Source: Trametes villosa (Eukaryota > Basidiomycota > Agaricomycetes > Polyporales > Polyporaceae). From it: a DNA stretch of 64,000 bases. Location of the stretch: contig PUDQ02000016.1 of assembly GCA_002964805.2 (NCBI GenBank), forward strand, positions 868,001-932,000, in the 5' to 3' direction. A program made the translations under genes and the position numbers. This document shows, piece by piece, positions 35,672-46,917 of this stretch. Numbering within the stretch: the stretch's first letter is position 1; each line of letters begins with the position of its first letter. Below the pieces are notes generated by a model. It ran no database searches, was not told the DNA's origin, and saw nothing but the letters and a program-made list of their open reading frames with translations.

Positions 35672-36664
35672 GAGGCGTGTCGTGTCCGCCCCGAGTACTT
35701 TTCCACGGATCCTGCTACGTAGGATCACATCACGCACTAGACTTGAGTCCTGGACCGCAGTGTAGCTAAGTACCTCTACTTTAGGTCCTACCAGACGAGG
35801 CGCTGCTAGCCTCCCATACAGCATAGTTCTCCCAGGATGCGTATATGCGGTCGAGCGTGTAGAAGCGTCGAGAAGGGCGTCGAATGCCGCAGCCTCTGCG
35901 GGCGGCCTGCGGCAGCGAGTCAGCCTGCGTGCATCGGGTCAGGCTTGGTGACGCACTGAGCACCGCGAGGGTAGCCGGGGAGCGGTACCGTTTCCCGGCG
36001 TTCGGCCCGGGGCGGTGCCACTGGCGAGTGGCGGTCGAGACTCGCGCGGGATCCGCCGCGGTCGCCTCGGACTCGACCCAGGCCAGACCAGAGCGCGTTC
36101 CATCCACCGCCCTGTTATTCCTTGTGGGTGCCCGTTTGCGATCTCCCTCTCTCATCGTCCTCCTCAGGCCCCTGCGGTGAGTTGGGAATACCGTGCTGAT
36201 ACTCGCGTAAGAGTACGGATGACTCGATAGCAATGCCAGGCCCATAGGGAAAAATAAGCGGGGCAAGTACGTATTTACCCCGCCCGAGGACGCCGTCTAG
36301 AACACCGGCACTCGCATGTAGCTTTGCGGGGTCGGACCATTCCACGCAGGCCAGGCCCGCTCTAAGCGGTGCGTATTTGCCCCTTGCCGGGCCCTGCCCC
36401 ACGCCTGCGCGCATTCCACGGAGACGAAATGAGCTGTATCTGGCAACTGCCTCTTGCATCCTCCCCGCCGGTCAGTCTGGATTGCGGGCATGATACGAGA
36501 ACCGCCAGGTTACGGATTCCCTCCCATCCTACGCCCGCCGCGCACCCTCCGGTTCTATAAAGGATGATTCTCTCGGCCTCCGACGTGTTTGTCCACCCGC
36601 GTGCCCAGCACATCCACCATTCCAACCCTTCGCCACCAACCTCAAGTCCGAGCCTCTGCCTCCC
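35672..36664. other. Gene-free stretch with RING gene promoter
   Basis: Nothing coding recognised. The right end contains TATAAA (36556-36561) followed by pyrimidine-rich leader sequence up to the RING gene ATG. Confidence 0.5.
36556..36561 (+). promoter_or_regulatory. TATA box of the RING gene
   Basis: TATAAA about 105 bases upstream of the ATG at 36665, a usual distance in basidiomycetes. Confidence 0.5.
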
Positions 36665-37724
36665 ATGCCGACGTGCATCGTCTGCCTCGAGACGCTCAAG
36701 AACCCTGCAGCCCTTCCTTGTGGTGAGTCACCCTTATACCTCCCATCGTCGCGAATCGGGGCTCATATCCGACCGCTAGGGCATGTGTTCTGCTACGACT
36801 GCGTGATTCGCCTCATCCGCTCCGTCACCCCATATACCCCCAACCACTTGTGCCCGACGTGCAAGCACCCATATACCATATGTTAGTTCCCCTTCTCCCA
36901 CGTCATCGCTGCCATCCTCACGCTGCCGAGCCACAGTGAACGTCGATCCGAATCTCATTCCCCATCATCTCCGCCACCACGTCACCCCGGCCGTGCGCAA
37001 GCTCAACCTCGAGTACGCCGTGCCGATCCCGCTGAAAACGTCCGCGACGAACGCCGAGTGCGCGCGCCTCCTCGCCGAGAACACGTCCCTCAAGAACTGC
37101 TGCGTCGTCTGGCGCAAGCGCGCGGCCGTGCATGCGACCGCGACGATGGCGTTCGTCGGCCTCGCGCGGCTGGCGCGCGACTACGGCATGAAGATGAAGA
37201 AGGAGCGGGACGAGTTCGAGGAAAAGTACAACGAGCTCAAGCGGCTCTACGACGAGAAGATGATGTAAGCCCCACATTTCCCCGCGTTCCTCCCCGCCTG
37301 CAGGATGCTCATAGAGTGCGCTAGTGCTTCGCCCGAGACCCCGCCAGAAACCCCATCCTCGTGCCCCCCTTCTCCCCGCTCTGCCGACCTGCGCGCGGAC
37401 ACGCCCCCGCTGCCGCACCTCGACCCCGAGGAGGCAGGCCTGCTCCCGAGCATCGCGCGCGCGTCGCTCGACCTGGAGAAGCGGCCGCTCTCGCGCACGC
37501 TCTACCGCATGCCCTCGCCGACGCTCAGCGAGGAGAGCTTCTGCTCCGAGTGCCCAGACTGCGTCGAGCGCAAGCGGAAGCACCCGTCCGAGGACGCCGA
37601 CGACGAGACTCCAGAGCGGCCGATCAAGCGCTCGCACTCGATGTCGCCCACGCTCGCGCCCCTCGCCTCGAGCCCAGAGGGGTCCGCGATCGCGAGCTAT
37701 CTCGGGAGTTCGCTCTCCCTCTGA
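36665..37724 (+). CDS. RING finger protein
   Basis: Probable E3 ubiquitin ligase of unknown target. Four exons. The RING is at the extreme N-terminus: MPTCIVCLETLKNPAALPCG, then after an intron inside the codon for Gly, GHVFCYDCVIRLIRS and HLCPTCKHPY, giving C-x2-C, C-G-H-x-F-C-x2-C and C-x2-C spacing. Next comes an alpha-helical region VRKLNLEYAVPIP, ECARLLAENTSLKNCC and MKMKKERDEFEEKYNELKRL, likely a coiled coil. The C-terminal half is disordered and Pro/Ser-rich (TPPETPSSCPPSPRSADLRA), with a Cys cluster FCSECPDCVERKRKHPSED and basic RPIKRSHSMSP, a possible nuclear signal. Ends SSLSL at TGA 37722-37724. Homologues with this layout exist in other Agaricomycetes as far as I recall, without assigned function. 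Confidence 0.85.
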
Positions 37725-37725
37725 C

Positions 37726-37755
37726 GACCCGGACCCGGACCCGGACCCGGACCCG
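37726..37755 (+). repeat. Hexanucleotide microsatellite (GACCCG)5
   Basis: Five perfect copies of GACCCG starting one base after the RING gene stop codon, so it lies in the 3' untranslated region. Confidence 0.9.
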
Positions 37756-38597
37756 CTCCCCGTGTGCGCGCGCCCTTTGCACTCGATGGCGTATTCTCCC
37801 GACTGCCACCCCTACACCCCGCGCCACGCGCGATATACACGTACGCTGCGCTGGCGCCTCTCCCGGATACCCTACTCGAGTGTATAATGGGCCCCGATAT
37901 CGGTATAATCCCCACTCCCCGCCCCCAAGATCACCATCACTGTTGTATACTAGACCGCTGCTCGACATCACACCCCCTGCTCCGTCATCGTACTTGATCT
38001 TCCCCAGTTTTCATGCCGACCCATGTATTTCCTGTATTATCACCGTGTACAACAGCAAAATCCCAGACTCACTGCCATATCTACCGCACAATCGAATAGT
38101 GCAATCGCGCTCTACACACATTACAGTAGAGCACATGTCCGAAGAGCATCTACGCAGAATACTGAGACCTGTTGACAACCTGCAATTGCACCCGCCCCCG
38201 CCGTCACCCCCGCCCCAGCCGCATGCACAGAGTGAAACGGAAGCCTCTAGAACGTAAAATACTCAGGGCTGGATTATATGCGCACTTGGACACAGTCCAG
38301 GGCCACGCCCCACACGGGGACCCCTTCCGCGTCCCTCGCACGGCCGTGTCCAGGGCTTCCATGTGTACTAGTGAAACAGTTGCTCATCCGTGTATCCCCC
38401 CTTCCTGAGCCAGTCTGGCCGAGTGCGCTCCCCCACCTCCTATGATCGACGTTCCTGGTCGGAAGTCTCAACTTGTCTTCTGAATCCATGACTTCTAGTA
38501 CAGCAGATCGTAAATCCATCTCACCAATATACAACGCTCCAACGCCGTCTCCGGACAGCATCAGCTTCCCAAACGCGCCACCATCGCGCCCATCGCC
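37756..38597. other. Gene-free stretch between convergent genes
   Basis: 3' flanks of the RING gene and VPS25. Open frames are Pro-rich and motif-free. No gene supported. Confidence 0.5.
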
Positions 38598-39444
38598 TCA
38601 CTTCCCCGCCGCCCCAGGCAGGAAGCGCACGCCCTCGCCATCGGGCACCGCGATGACCTGCGCGCGATTCGTCTTCGTGAGCACCGCGACCGCCTTGCGC
38701 AGGATCGGGAGCGGGATGCCCGAGAGCGGCGACGGCACCGGCGGCTCCACGATCTCGTAGAACGTCATGATCGTGTTCAGCTGCCCTGTCGAGCTCGCCT
38801 GCCAGACGCGCGCGATGAGTACATCTTGTAAACGAGAGCAAGGATAGGGGGGAGGGAGGGGGGGGGGACGCACCCAATCGTAGAGGACCTGAGCCCATTC
38901 GTCTGGGGACCGCCAGTATAGGAGCACGGACGAGGTCTGCCGTGGCGGCTCGTACACGGCATGCCCCTTCACGACCATGTCCGCGAGTATCGCCGAGAGA
39001 TGCGACGAGAGCAGTCGCCCTAGGCCATACACAAGCAGAAAATCAGTGTCTGCCACATCGACGAGACTGCCTAGGCGAAGGTCGGCGACGCACGGTTGAT
39101 GCGCGGATTGCGGAGGATCTCGTCCCACTCGCTGCCTGGAACGTCCGCGTCCTCCGCGCGGAGCACGAACAGGTTCCGATGGCGCGCATACGAGAGGAGC
39201 AGCCGGGACCAATGCTGGGAGACGGTCGCCTGCGTCCCGGGGTTCGGCTGCTGTCTGAAAACATGCCGAGGTCAGCAAAGTAGTCAGGACCGCGTGTATG
39301 GGCACTTGCGTGAAGAAGGGCGGTGCCGCGTGGATGGACGGAAGAACGAAGCCTAGCAATGGGAAGCGTTCAGCTCCGCCTGGTGCGATGCGTTGCACAT
39401 GTGAATATCTCACCCGATTGTGTCTTGTGGGTCGAGAACGACAT
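38598..39444 (-). CDS. VPS25: ESCRT-II subunit Vps25
   Basis: Part of the ESCRT-II complex that sorts ubiquitinated membrane proteins into multivesicular bodies; Vps25 recruits Vps20. Start at 39444 with MSFSTHKTQSG; the next exon gives FVLPSIHAAPPFFT, the conserved PPFFT segment that contacts the core. Exon 3 reads QQPNPGTQATVSQHWSRLLL, SYARHRNLFVL, EDADVPGSEWDEILRNPRIN. Later: LLSSHLSAILADMVVKGHAV, SSVLLYWRSPDEWAQVLYDW, STGQLNTIMTFYEIVEPPVP, ILRKAVAVLTKTNRAQVIAV and GEGVRFL. Two winged-helix domains are complete. The second intron (39309-39255) starts with GCAAGT instead of GT and ends TTTTCAG, a GC-AG intron; the GT six bases on would break the frame. Stop TGA 38598-38600. Confidence 0.9.
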
Positions 39445-42400
39445 GCTCGTTGAATACAGGTTTGATCCGGCGTGTCCGCGTCCGCCTCAGGTGTCGCGAT
39501 GTGGCTGTGTGCTCGTACGTCCGAACGCCTGAATTCGGTAGAATTTGGGAGGTCAGAGGCGTTGTAGACGTTCGTTCTCTGCTCGTAGCCGAACTGAGGG
39601 GGATTAGGGCTATACGACGCAATCCTGGCGCGGTGCGAAGGCAAACGGTAAGAAACAGCGAAGATCGCCGGGAAGGTACGTATCCGGCCGCCGCTGTTGT
39701 GTAGTATACGCCCAAAGTGTCAATCGCGCTACCTCCTATGGGCTAGGCGCCGGCCGCGAATGGCTGAGCATGCTCTCATAGTAGTCTCGAATCCTCACGA
39801 TGATCACATTGAAACCTTCTGCGGTGCGGTGTACGCATACACCAGTACAAACAAGTAAACACGCCGCCGGCACCCTCCTCCTGCCCGTGTGGGGTTCGAC
39901 GGCCGGCCGCGGAGTGCTTTGTTGCCTCAGCGCGAGGGAATTGACCGATCTTCGTCATCGGTATCGCTTGAATTAAGTGTGCGATAGAGGCCGGAAACTT
40001 GCGGTCCTGCTGGGACACCTAGTTGGAGAGGTAAGGGGACGATTGACGTGGATGTCCTTCGCAGAGTGTTGCCCAAAGACCCGAGGGGCAGCTAACCCAA
40101 AGTACATTTCTACCGCAGCAAGGCAAGAGAGGGAGGGGGGCCAGATAACAAGCAGACGCGACGTGAGTTGTTGGTGGGGCACGGGCCATTGATCATGGCA
40201 TCAGCATGGAGGGCGAACGAACGCAGACTCACCTGGGTAGACCCCGAACCCGAATGAAGTAAAGAAGGGAACCAAGGCAATGTACGGGGAACAGGTCGCC
40301 TGCGCAAGCCATACTTCCGCCGGCGGCAGATGACGGGCGAACTCAAAGCCCCAATGCGTGCTCGAGGCTCCGCGCCATCGTGTCGTTTACTTGCCTGCGC
40401 GACTCGGAGCCCGCGAGGTGGGTGTATCAGCTTCGGATGATGCAACTTGCGGTTCTGCGTGCCTCGAGCTGCACGGATGGGGACAGAGGCAGTCATCCCC
40501 GCGAGGGAGTCAAAGAGAACCGCACCGTGTTTGGCACCATGTACGGCAGCGCGCGCAAAACGAGACGGCGACGCTCAGGCGCGTTTCTCCCATGCCTCCC
40601 CGCAACCCCGAGTCGCCCAACCCTTGCTCCAAGCCTCAGCGGTTTGCCGTACGGATGCAGTCGCGAGAAATCGCGCTTATATTGCCAGCCTTGAAGGCAC
40701 TGACAAACGACAGACGGTGACCGGTGGAGTGTATCAGGCGACCCAGGAGCCGGGAGTGATAGTATTTGCGAGGGAAAGCTGAACAGAGTCTGCAGTTGCA
40801 AAGGAATCCCCGATGAGTGAGGTAGTAATCAACCCGAGCCGGCAGCTGATGGGTAAGGGGGTGCCAGAGAACATTCTCGTGCTGGAAGAGGTCGGAGGAA
40901 AAGGGACGGGTTGGGCGGTGCAGAGCATTGCGAGAATATGAGCGGTGTCCGGAGGCAAGGCGATCGTCCGGAATGCTGAGTCTGCCCACACGAGTCGCCA
41001 AAGACCAGGACGGCGGCGTCGACGGTGGAAGAAACATGCGCAAGACGACTCGGCCGCGGCGGGTGGCTGCCGTCGCTCGCGTAGGCCCGCGCCAACCTGT
41101 GGGTCCCCGTCGAGACGCCGCATGGTTGCGCCGGTGGCAGTATTTATCGTCCGTGCTCGGCCAGCGCGCTCGCCTGCAGATGACCACACGCCCTGCGCGA
41201 CCCTGTCCCCGGCGCCGTGTTCAGCCTGCGAACCGTTCGCCAGTGCGTCGGGCTCGATGCTCACCGATATTTCCCCCTCGCGCGCTCGACTCGGACCCAC
41301 TCTGGTTCAACACACCAACCAGCCACCCTGTCTCATCCCCCCGAGCACCTGTCCCTCCAGCGCCGGTCGCGTTGCAGGTGGAATCTGGAAAGAACTGCAG
41401 AATGAGCGAGGTCGACCATGGTCTCTGGTAGCCAGGTGCGCTTTCCAGCTATCATGTACCCCGGTCCCTCACCGACGATGATGGCTTGCACTCCAGACCG
41501 AGCGCAGGCCTCTTCCGCGAGCGAGAGGTCCTGGCTCTGCCGCTCTATGGGGGACGTTATGACCTAGAGTCGGGGAGTACTCAGCGTAATGTTTGGCGCG
41601 GGCCCTAGGTATGTCCGAACTCGCAGACGGGTAAGCCACCAGCCGTTACGCCGGCCATGAGCATTCGTCGACCGCAGTGCCTTGGCCATGGGCGATTGCG
41701 CCCAAGTAGCGTTCAACAAGTGGACACAGCACGATAGGCCGCAGTACCCATGAAGGGCTCATGATTCTTGTGGACACTCAACACTTTCTCGGTTTCGTGT
41801 TGATATCGAGGAAGCTATAGCTCATCTCATCCCCTGCCTGAGCTTTGTATGAGCAGGACAAGGGATGGGAAGATGCTGTCGTCGAATGCTGAGGTATCAC
41901 GCTTCAGCATGTACGAGGTTACCGCCTCTTCTGAGCTATCTCGAGCCTGAGGCGGGGTTTTACGGAGATGTTGAAGTGCCTATCTGAACAGAGCGACGCT
42001 CGCGACGATGCACTCACCGAGACATGGACATCCTATGAAGCTCCTATGCGAGTTCATCGGGAGACCTCCCTTTCAAGCTGTGATCTTGAACAGCTCTGAG
42101 GTGGATGGTTGGGATATCCTATACGTTAATTTCAAGTGTCGTGGCCCTGAAGTGGCAAGATCTTTTGTGGTCCACATCCATGCTGAAACGCGGGACGAGT
42201 TCAGTGGAAGGCTAGCCAACCATCGAGCCCTCAAGTCTCGGTGTTCCTGTCGGTTGACGAGCGTGAGGCTCGGAGTCTCCATCCGCAGCGGGTGTTGTCG
42301 ACGAGCGCATCCACCCTCATAGTTAGCGGCGCAAATGTTCAGCGAAGGCCGACGCAATCCTACTCGTCGCTAGAGACGTCGGATGGGCATGCTCGGGGAG

Positions 42401-44053
42401 GGCATGGCCAGTCCTCGACGTGAGCGCGCTCAACCCAATTTGGCGATGATGACATCCCATCTCCCCCAAGCCGCGAGTCTGCTACATCGCCCTATGCTGC
42501 ACGCTATGCTCTCCTCCCTGCGCTACTTTCCTCTATCCGCATCCGCCGATTTCCCGCTACCGGCCGCGAATTCTGTATAGCAGGGCATCGACATCGCATG
42601 ACATGGGGCCCTCGCAGACCGTAGCCCAGAGGCACTCCACCCCAGGACCCAGGGCATGTCCTCCCCCCCACCTGCTGCTGGTCGGCCCGATTGCTGTCTT
42701 GGTATTCGCCGTCCCCGGTCTTTGGCTCGGGAAACGTGTCGCGTCCTCCGAGGGCGCTCGGCGGCTTGGAGCGCGCTGCTGCCTGCAGGCATCTCGAGCT
42801 GGGGAGTCGCGGGCGGCGAAGGAGCAGCGGCGGTTCGCCGGGGCCCCAGTACGTCTTTCCTCGCCTTCTGACTGGCTCCGGGATGCGCTGGCGCATCATC
42901 ATATGTCGAAGTGACGTCCGGATGGCACAGGGCCCAGGTGCGCCGCAGGTCGCCGCCTTCTGTGCGTTCAGGCCCTGGATGCTTGCCGCCTCATGCGGGC
43001 GCCGCAGAGGGACCCCGTCCCCCAGCAGCGGTCCGATCGTCGAAGATGGGACGGGAGCGTATTTGCCGCTCATGTCCTGCAGGCTTCTTCCATTGCATTG
43101 CGCCCTGCTATTCCGAGCCTAGTGTCGATGTGTTCGCGCCGCATTACATGCTGAAACGGCGCAGCCGGAGCTATAGCAGTCGCGGCGGCGCTCGAGAACT
43201 ACCACGGTGCGTAATGATCTAACCGTTCGAACACAGCGCAAGAAACTCATACACGCGCTCCCCGTCACATTCGCGCCGTTCTGCAGCAATTCCGCCCTCG
43301 AACCCACTCCGGTACTCTCAGTCGTCGGATCCTCCGCATCCTAAACGACAGGTCCGCATATTCCCTCCTCGAGGTCTCCGCAAGCTCCTCTAACCTTACC
43401 GCGATATTATGATGCCGGATGGCGCCTCCAACGGAATCCGCCAGCGGCAGCAATTGCACTTGGCATATCGTAGGGAACCCAAGCCCACCCCGCACGCGCG
43501 CGGCACACTTCGGATCGGCTGCAGCGCGGCGTAACAGAACCCCAAGCCATTCCCCCCACATTCCACGGCGTTCTCCCGAAATGTCGCGCACAGAAACCGG
43601 CGTCGCTGTGGTTTTACGGCCGCTGTACGTTCCCTGGAGCAGTAGGTTCCGCCGGGTGACGGCAGCGCAGCTTCCTTTCCTCGATCTCACTTTTACGCGG
43701 TGGCCTCGCTCGGCGGCTGTAGCGAACTAGGCTGCTCTGTTAAGCCCGGCCCGACGACAATTCACACTCGGAGGGGTGCTGTTCGAACCGCTGCCAGCCT
43801 CGGGACATGAGCAGGAAACTCAATCGGATATCGGTGGCGGTGCTCTCGGTAGCGGGTTAGGCCAAACTGGGTTTTCGGCGGTGGGTCTTCGATATCACTC
43901 TAGATCAGCATTTTTTTGCGGATGAAGGCTGGGAGCGTTACTGGCGTACGAATGGGTATTGTGCAACCACTGGTTGACTGGATGAAGGTCATAATGAGAC
44001 GAGCCTAAACCTGAACCAGAGATGTTTTGCAAAGTACGCTGGAAGACAGCAAG
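39445..44053. other. Longest gene-free stretch
   Basis: About 4.6 kb without a gene I can support. Several open frames exceed 100 codons (for example 42504-43073 minus and 40945-41481 plus), but they overlap on both strands, are rich in Arg, Pro and Ser, and have no domain or splice support. No transposon ends, tandem arrays or tRNA apart from the one at its right border. It could contain non-coding RNA or decayed elements. Confidence 0.4.
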
Positions 44054-44135
44054 TCTCTGTTAGTATATCGGTTAGTACACGCGCCTGTCATGCAATGGTG
44101 CGCGCGAAAGCGGGGTTCGACTCCCCGACAGAGAG
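44054..44135 (+). tRNA. tRNA-Asp (GTC) with short intron
   Basis: Acceptor TCTCTGT pairs with ACAGAGA; the D arm is GTATATCGGTTAGTAC; anticodon stem CGCGC pairs with GCGCG and the loop CTGTCA carries anticodon GTC; T arm CGGGG-TTCGACT-CCCCG contains the B box GGTTCGACTCC. Between anticodon position 37 and the 3' half of the stem lie about 8-10 extra bases (TGCAATGG and on), the canonical site for a tRNA intron. It is followed immediately by TTTTT at 44136, an RNA polymerase III terminator. Confidence 0.9.
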
Positions 44136-44140
44136 TTTTT
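44136..44140 (+). terminator. RNA polymerase III terminator of tRNA-Asp
   Basis: Run of five T directly after the discriminator base. Confidence 0.75.
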
Positions 44141-44481
44141 GCTGCTCCGTCAAAGGCATACAACTGGTTTCGGTTTAGAGTTCTGTGTACAGTACTAAGT
44201 CGCCGCCTCGTGATTCAGACTGTAGATGTGATAGATATGAGCCTACCTGGACACGATCCCCAGGGTGTGTGCGGGTGACGGGTGTCGACGACACAGCGAT
44301 GAATAGCACGTAGAGTAGAGTATTATCAGTTTGACGACGAGACCTCATCATCAATGTTCTATGTACTGTATACTAGACGACCAGGAAAGCACTACGCATA
44401 GATACATACGACATGAAGAGTGAACCACAAGGCCCCAAGCGGCAAAACAAATAACAAATCAGAGCACGGGCGCGTCGGTGA
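44141..44481. other. Intergenic region
   Basis: Between tRNA-Asp and the 3' end of the HIRIP3-like gene. Nothing recognised. Confidence 0.5.
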
Positions 44482-46251
44482 TTACTCGCTGTCGTCGCCC
44501 AAGAACGCCATGATACTCTGACGGGCATTCTGACAACACAGGTGTCGAGATCAAAACGAGATGCAGGGACTTGATTCCAAACACGAACCTTGCGCTTGGG
44601 AATGGCCTCGACCTCGGATTCAACTTCCTCCTCTTCCTTCGCGTTTGCCTTCTTTCGCTGACTCCGGGTCGCTGACGGGCCTGAGCTAATCTTACTGGCG
44701 AACTCCTGCACGTCCTCTGCAACCGCGACGCAGTCGAGTTTGAGCAGCGAAGAGAGGGAGATATGCGCGACGCGTACCAAGTTCCTGCTCGAACTCCCGC
44801 TTCGCCTTGATGGCTTTCGCCTGCTCCAGGCTCAGGCGCCCCGTCATGCCGAGGTCGGCGAGCATCTGCTTCAGCCGTCGAATCTGGTCCGAGGGCTTCT
44901 CGAGATCCTTGAACTCCTTCGCCCAGACCTTGCGCACTCCACAAGCCACGACCAGAGACTAGAGCAGCCGGAAGAATGTGAGCGCGGGTGCCATGTGACG
45001 TGACGTAACTAATGCCGACCTTAAGCCTCTTAATGGTCTCCTCGTCCTTGGATAGCTCCTTTGCGGGCTCCTTCCGCTTCCTGCCAGGGGCCTTCGAACC
45101 CTTGGTCTTCTGTGGAGATGAATTTGATGTTTGCGAACGAAGCAAGCACCGCTACGAACCTGTGACTCCTGTAGGACCGAGGCACGGTCAGTCGAGGGGA
45201 CCCGGACGTCTCTGGATCGACACGCACCGTGCTCTCGCCCTTGCGCTTGCGCTTCCGAGCCGGAGGCTCGTCGATCAGCACCGACAACTCCGACTCGCTC
45301 TTCTGCTGTGTACCGTGCCGATAAAAACGCCTGCCGGACCCATTATGCAGGGAAACGTACCGCATCCTCCTGTTTGGTCGGCTCAGAAGATTCGCCACGG
45401 CGATCTACCGGGACCGATGCCGGTGCGGGGGCTGCGGTGGATGTTGCGTGCGGTGGAGAGCCCTGCTTCACACGCGCAGAAGCAGGCTTGGGGGGCTGAT
45501 CGGCGGCCGAGCCCTGGGAGAGTCTCCGGATTAGCCTTCGGCGCGCGGTGCGGCGCGCGGTTTCAGTTACCTCGGATTCGCTCTCCACGCGCTGCGTTTT
45601 CGCCGCAGCGCTGGCCCGGGGCTTCTGCTTGCTGCTCGACGGCCCCGCACCGGGGCCGCTGCCGGCCTCTTCGTCCGAGGAAGGGACAACTGACTATGCC
45701 GGCATACGTGAGTCGCGGACGTCGAGAACGAGGATCGCGCAGTTAGCACCGACCGCAGATCGGAAGGACGCCTTTGCGCCCTTGCCCGGGTTTTTGGTGG
45801 CCGTCGTGCCAGCCCCTGCAGCCTTCGCCCGAGGTTTTCGGGGCTTGGCCTCCTTCGGCGCGGTGCCCGTGGATTTTCTCTTCTTCGCGGGTGGCTCCTC
45901 TTTCGCCGACTCTTCTCCATCTTCTTCTATCTTGCTCTACGTGGCGGTGTTAGCACGCGTAACTCGCCGGGTACATCAGGGCTTCTACGCACAATATAGT
46001 CCTTGGCGATACGGTGGACGACCGCCTTGAGTTCGGGGTCATTCAAAGTACCCGCATCGAGCGTGAGTGCTTCTTCAACTTTCTTCCTGTACGTCCCATA
46101 TGTGAATTGGCTATGTTTCAACGTGTCAGTCGCGTGTTGACAGTGCGCGGCAAAGAACCGCCGAGCACGCTTACTGGAGTTCACCGTCTTTTACGACCGC
46201 GGCAATGACTTCCAGCGCCTTGTCGCGCAACAGCTGATCGTCAACTGACAT
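44482..46251 (-). CDS. HIRIP3/CHZ-type histone chaperone-like protein with DEK_C-like N-terminus
   Basis: Probable nuclear histone H2A-H2B chaperone. Start at 46251: MSVDDQLLRDKALEVIAAVV and KDGEL, then QFTYGTYRKKVEEALTLDAG, TLNDPELKAVVHRIAKDYI, a helical N-terminal domain like DEK C-terminal domains. The middle is disordered, alternately Lys-rich and acidic (KIEEDGEESAKEEPPAKKRK, then SSDEEAGSGPGAGPSSSKQK). The motif KSESELSVLIDEPPARKRKR matches the conserved box of HIRIP3 and Chz1 proteins. The C-terminal region reads KVWAKEFKDLEKPSDQIRRL, KQMLADLGMTGRLSLEQAKA, IKAKREFEQEL, EDVQEFASKIS and ends SIMAFLGDDSE at TAA 44482-44484. At least seven exons; boundaries in the disordered part are uncertain. 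The role is inferred from these motifs. Confidence 0.8.
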
Positions 46252-46917
46252 GCCCTTGTTCGTAGTATACTCGGTGGTCGTTCGGGGGTGCGTGTATGGA
46301 CTTGAGGAGCCCGCAGTGGAGGCTGTGGCTTTCGTCGCGGCTTAGGCGGAGAACGAGACGCGTCGCGCGTCTAGCGGCGCGCCACGGACGCGCAGTTTGT
46401 TTCTGTTTGGCAGAAGTGACTGCTTAAGCGCTTACGTCCAGTTCGCCCGCTGACTCCTTGGACTCGCGGCAGCGGCCACCAAGTACTATGCACCAGTGGC
46501 AAGCCTTCGTGCGGGACTGACGATCTATTCATGCTGACAACATGCAGGCCAGCATGAGGGGACGTCTGCTACATTGAATTCCTGAGAGCTAGACATGATC
46601 ATCGCAGCTTTACTTTGAACTCATGGTGTCTGACAATGCTCACAGGTATTCGATCGTCAAGACGCAAATGGCTCTATTGGCTACAATCCAATCAAGAGGT
46701 ATCAAACCGCAAGACAGCAATGGTGCTACAGATTACACGAGAATACATAAAATAATACACCGATCGAGGGACGTCAATGAAACCGCAGCGGGGAACTGTA
46801 CAGTCAAGGGAACCCAGGTATTCCAAGGGCAGCGGCGGATCTACTCCAGAAGTTCATCAGTTACATGAGCACTCATCTCCCGGCCGCACTCCAGCGCAGG
46901 GGGACCCCAGGGAGCGC
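46252..46917. other. Promoter of HIRIP3-like gene and 3' flank of next gene
   Basis: About 660 bases without a recognisable gene. Confidence 0.5.

Noticed and set aside
42504..43073. 189-codon minus-strand frame
   Set aside because: Arg/Pro/Gly-rich, overlapped by several equally long frames on the other strand, no domain, no promoter or splice signals.
44459..45145. 228-codon minus-strand frame over the HIRIP3-like gene
   Set aside because: It reads through introns of the real gene in mixed frames; the spliced model gives conserved HIRIP3 motifs.
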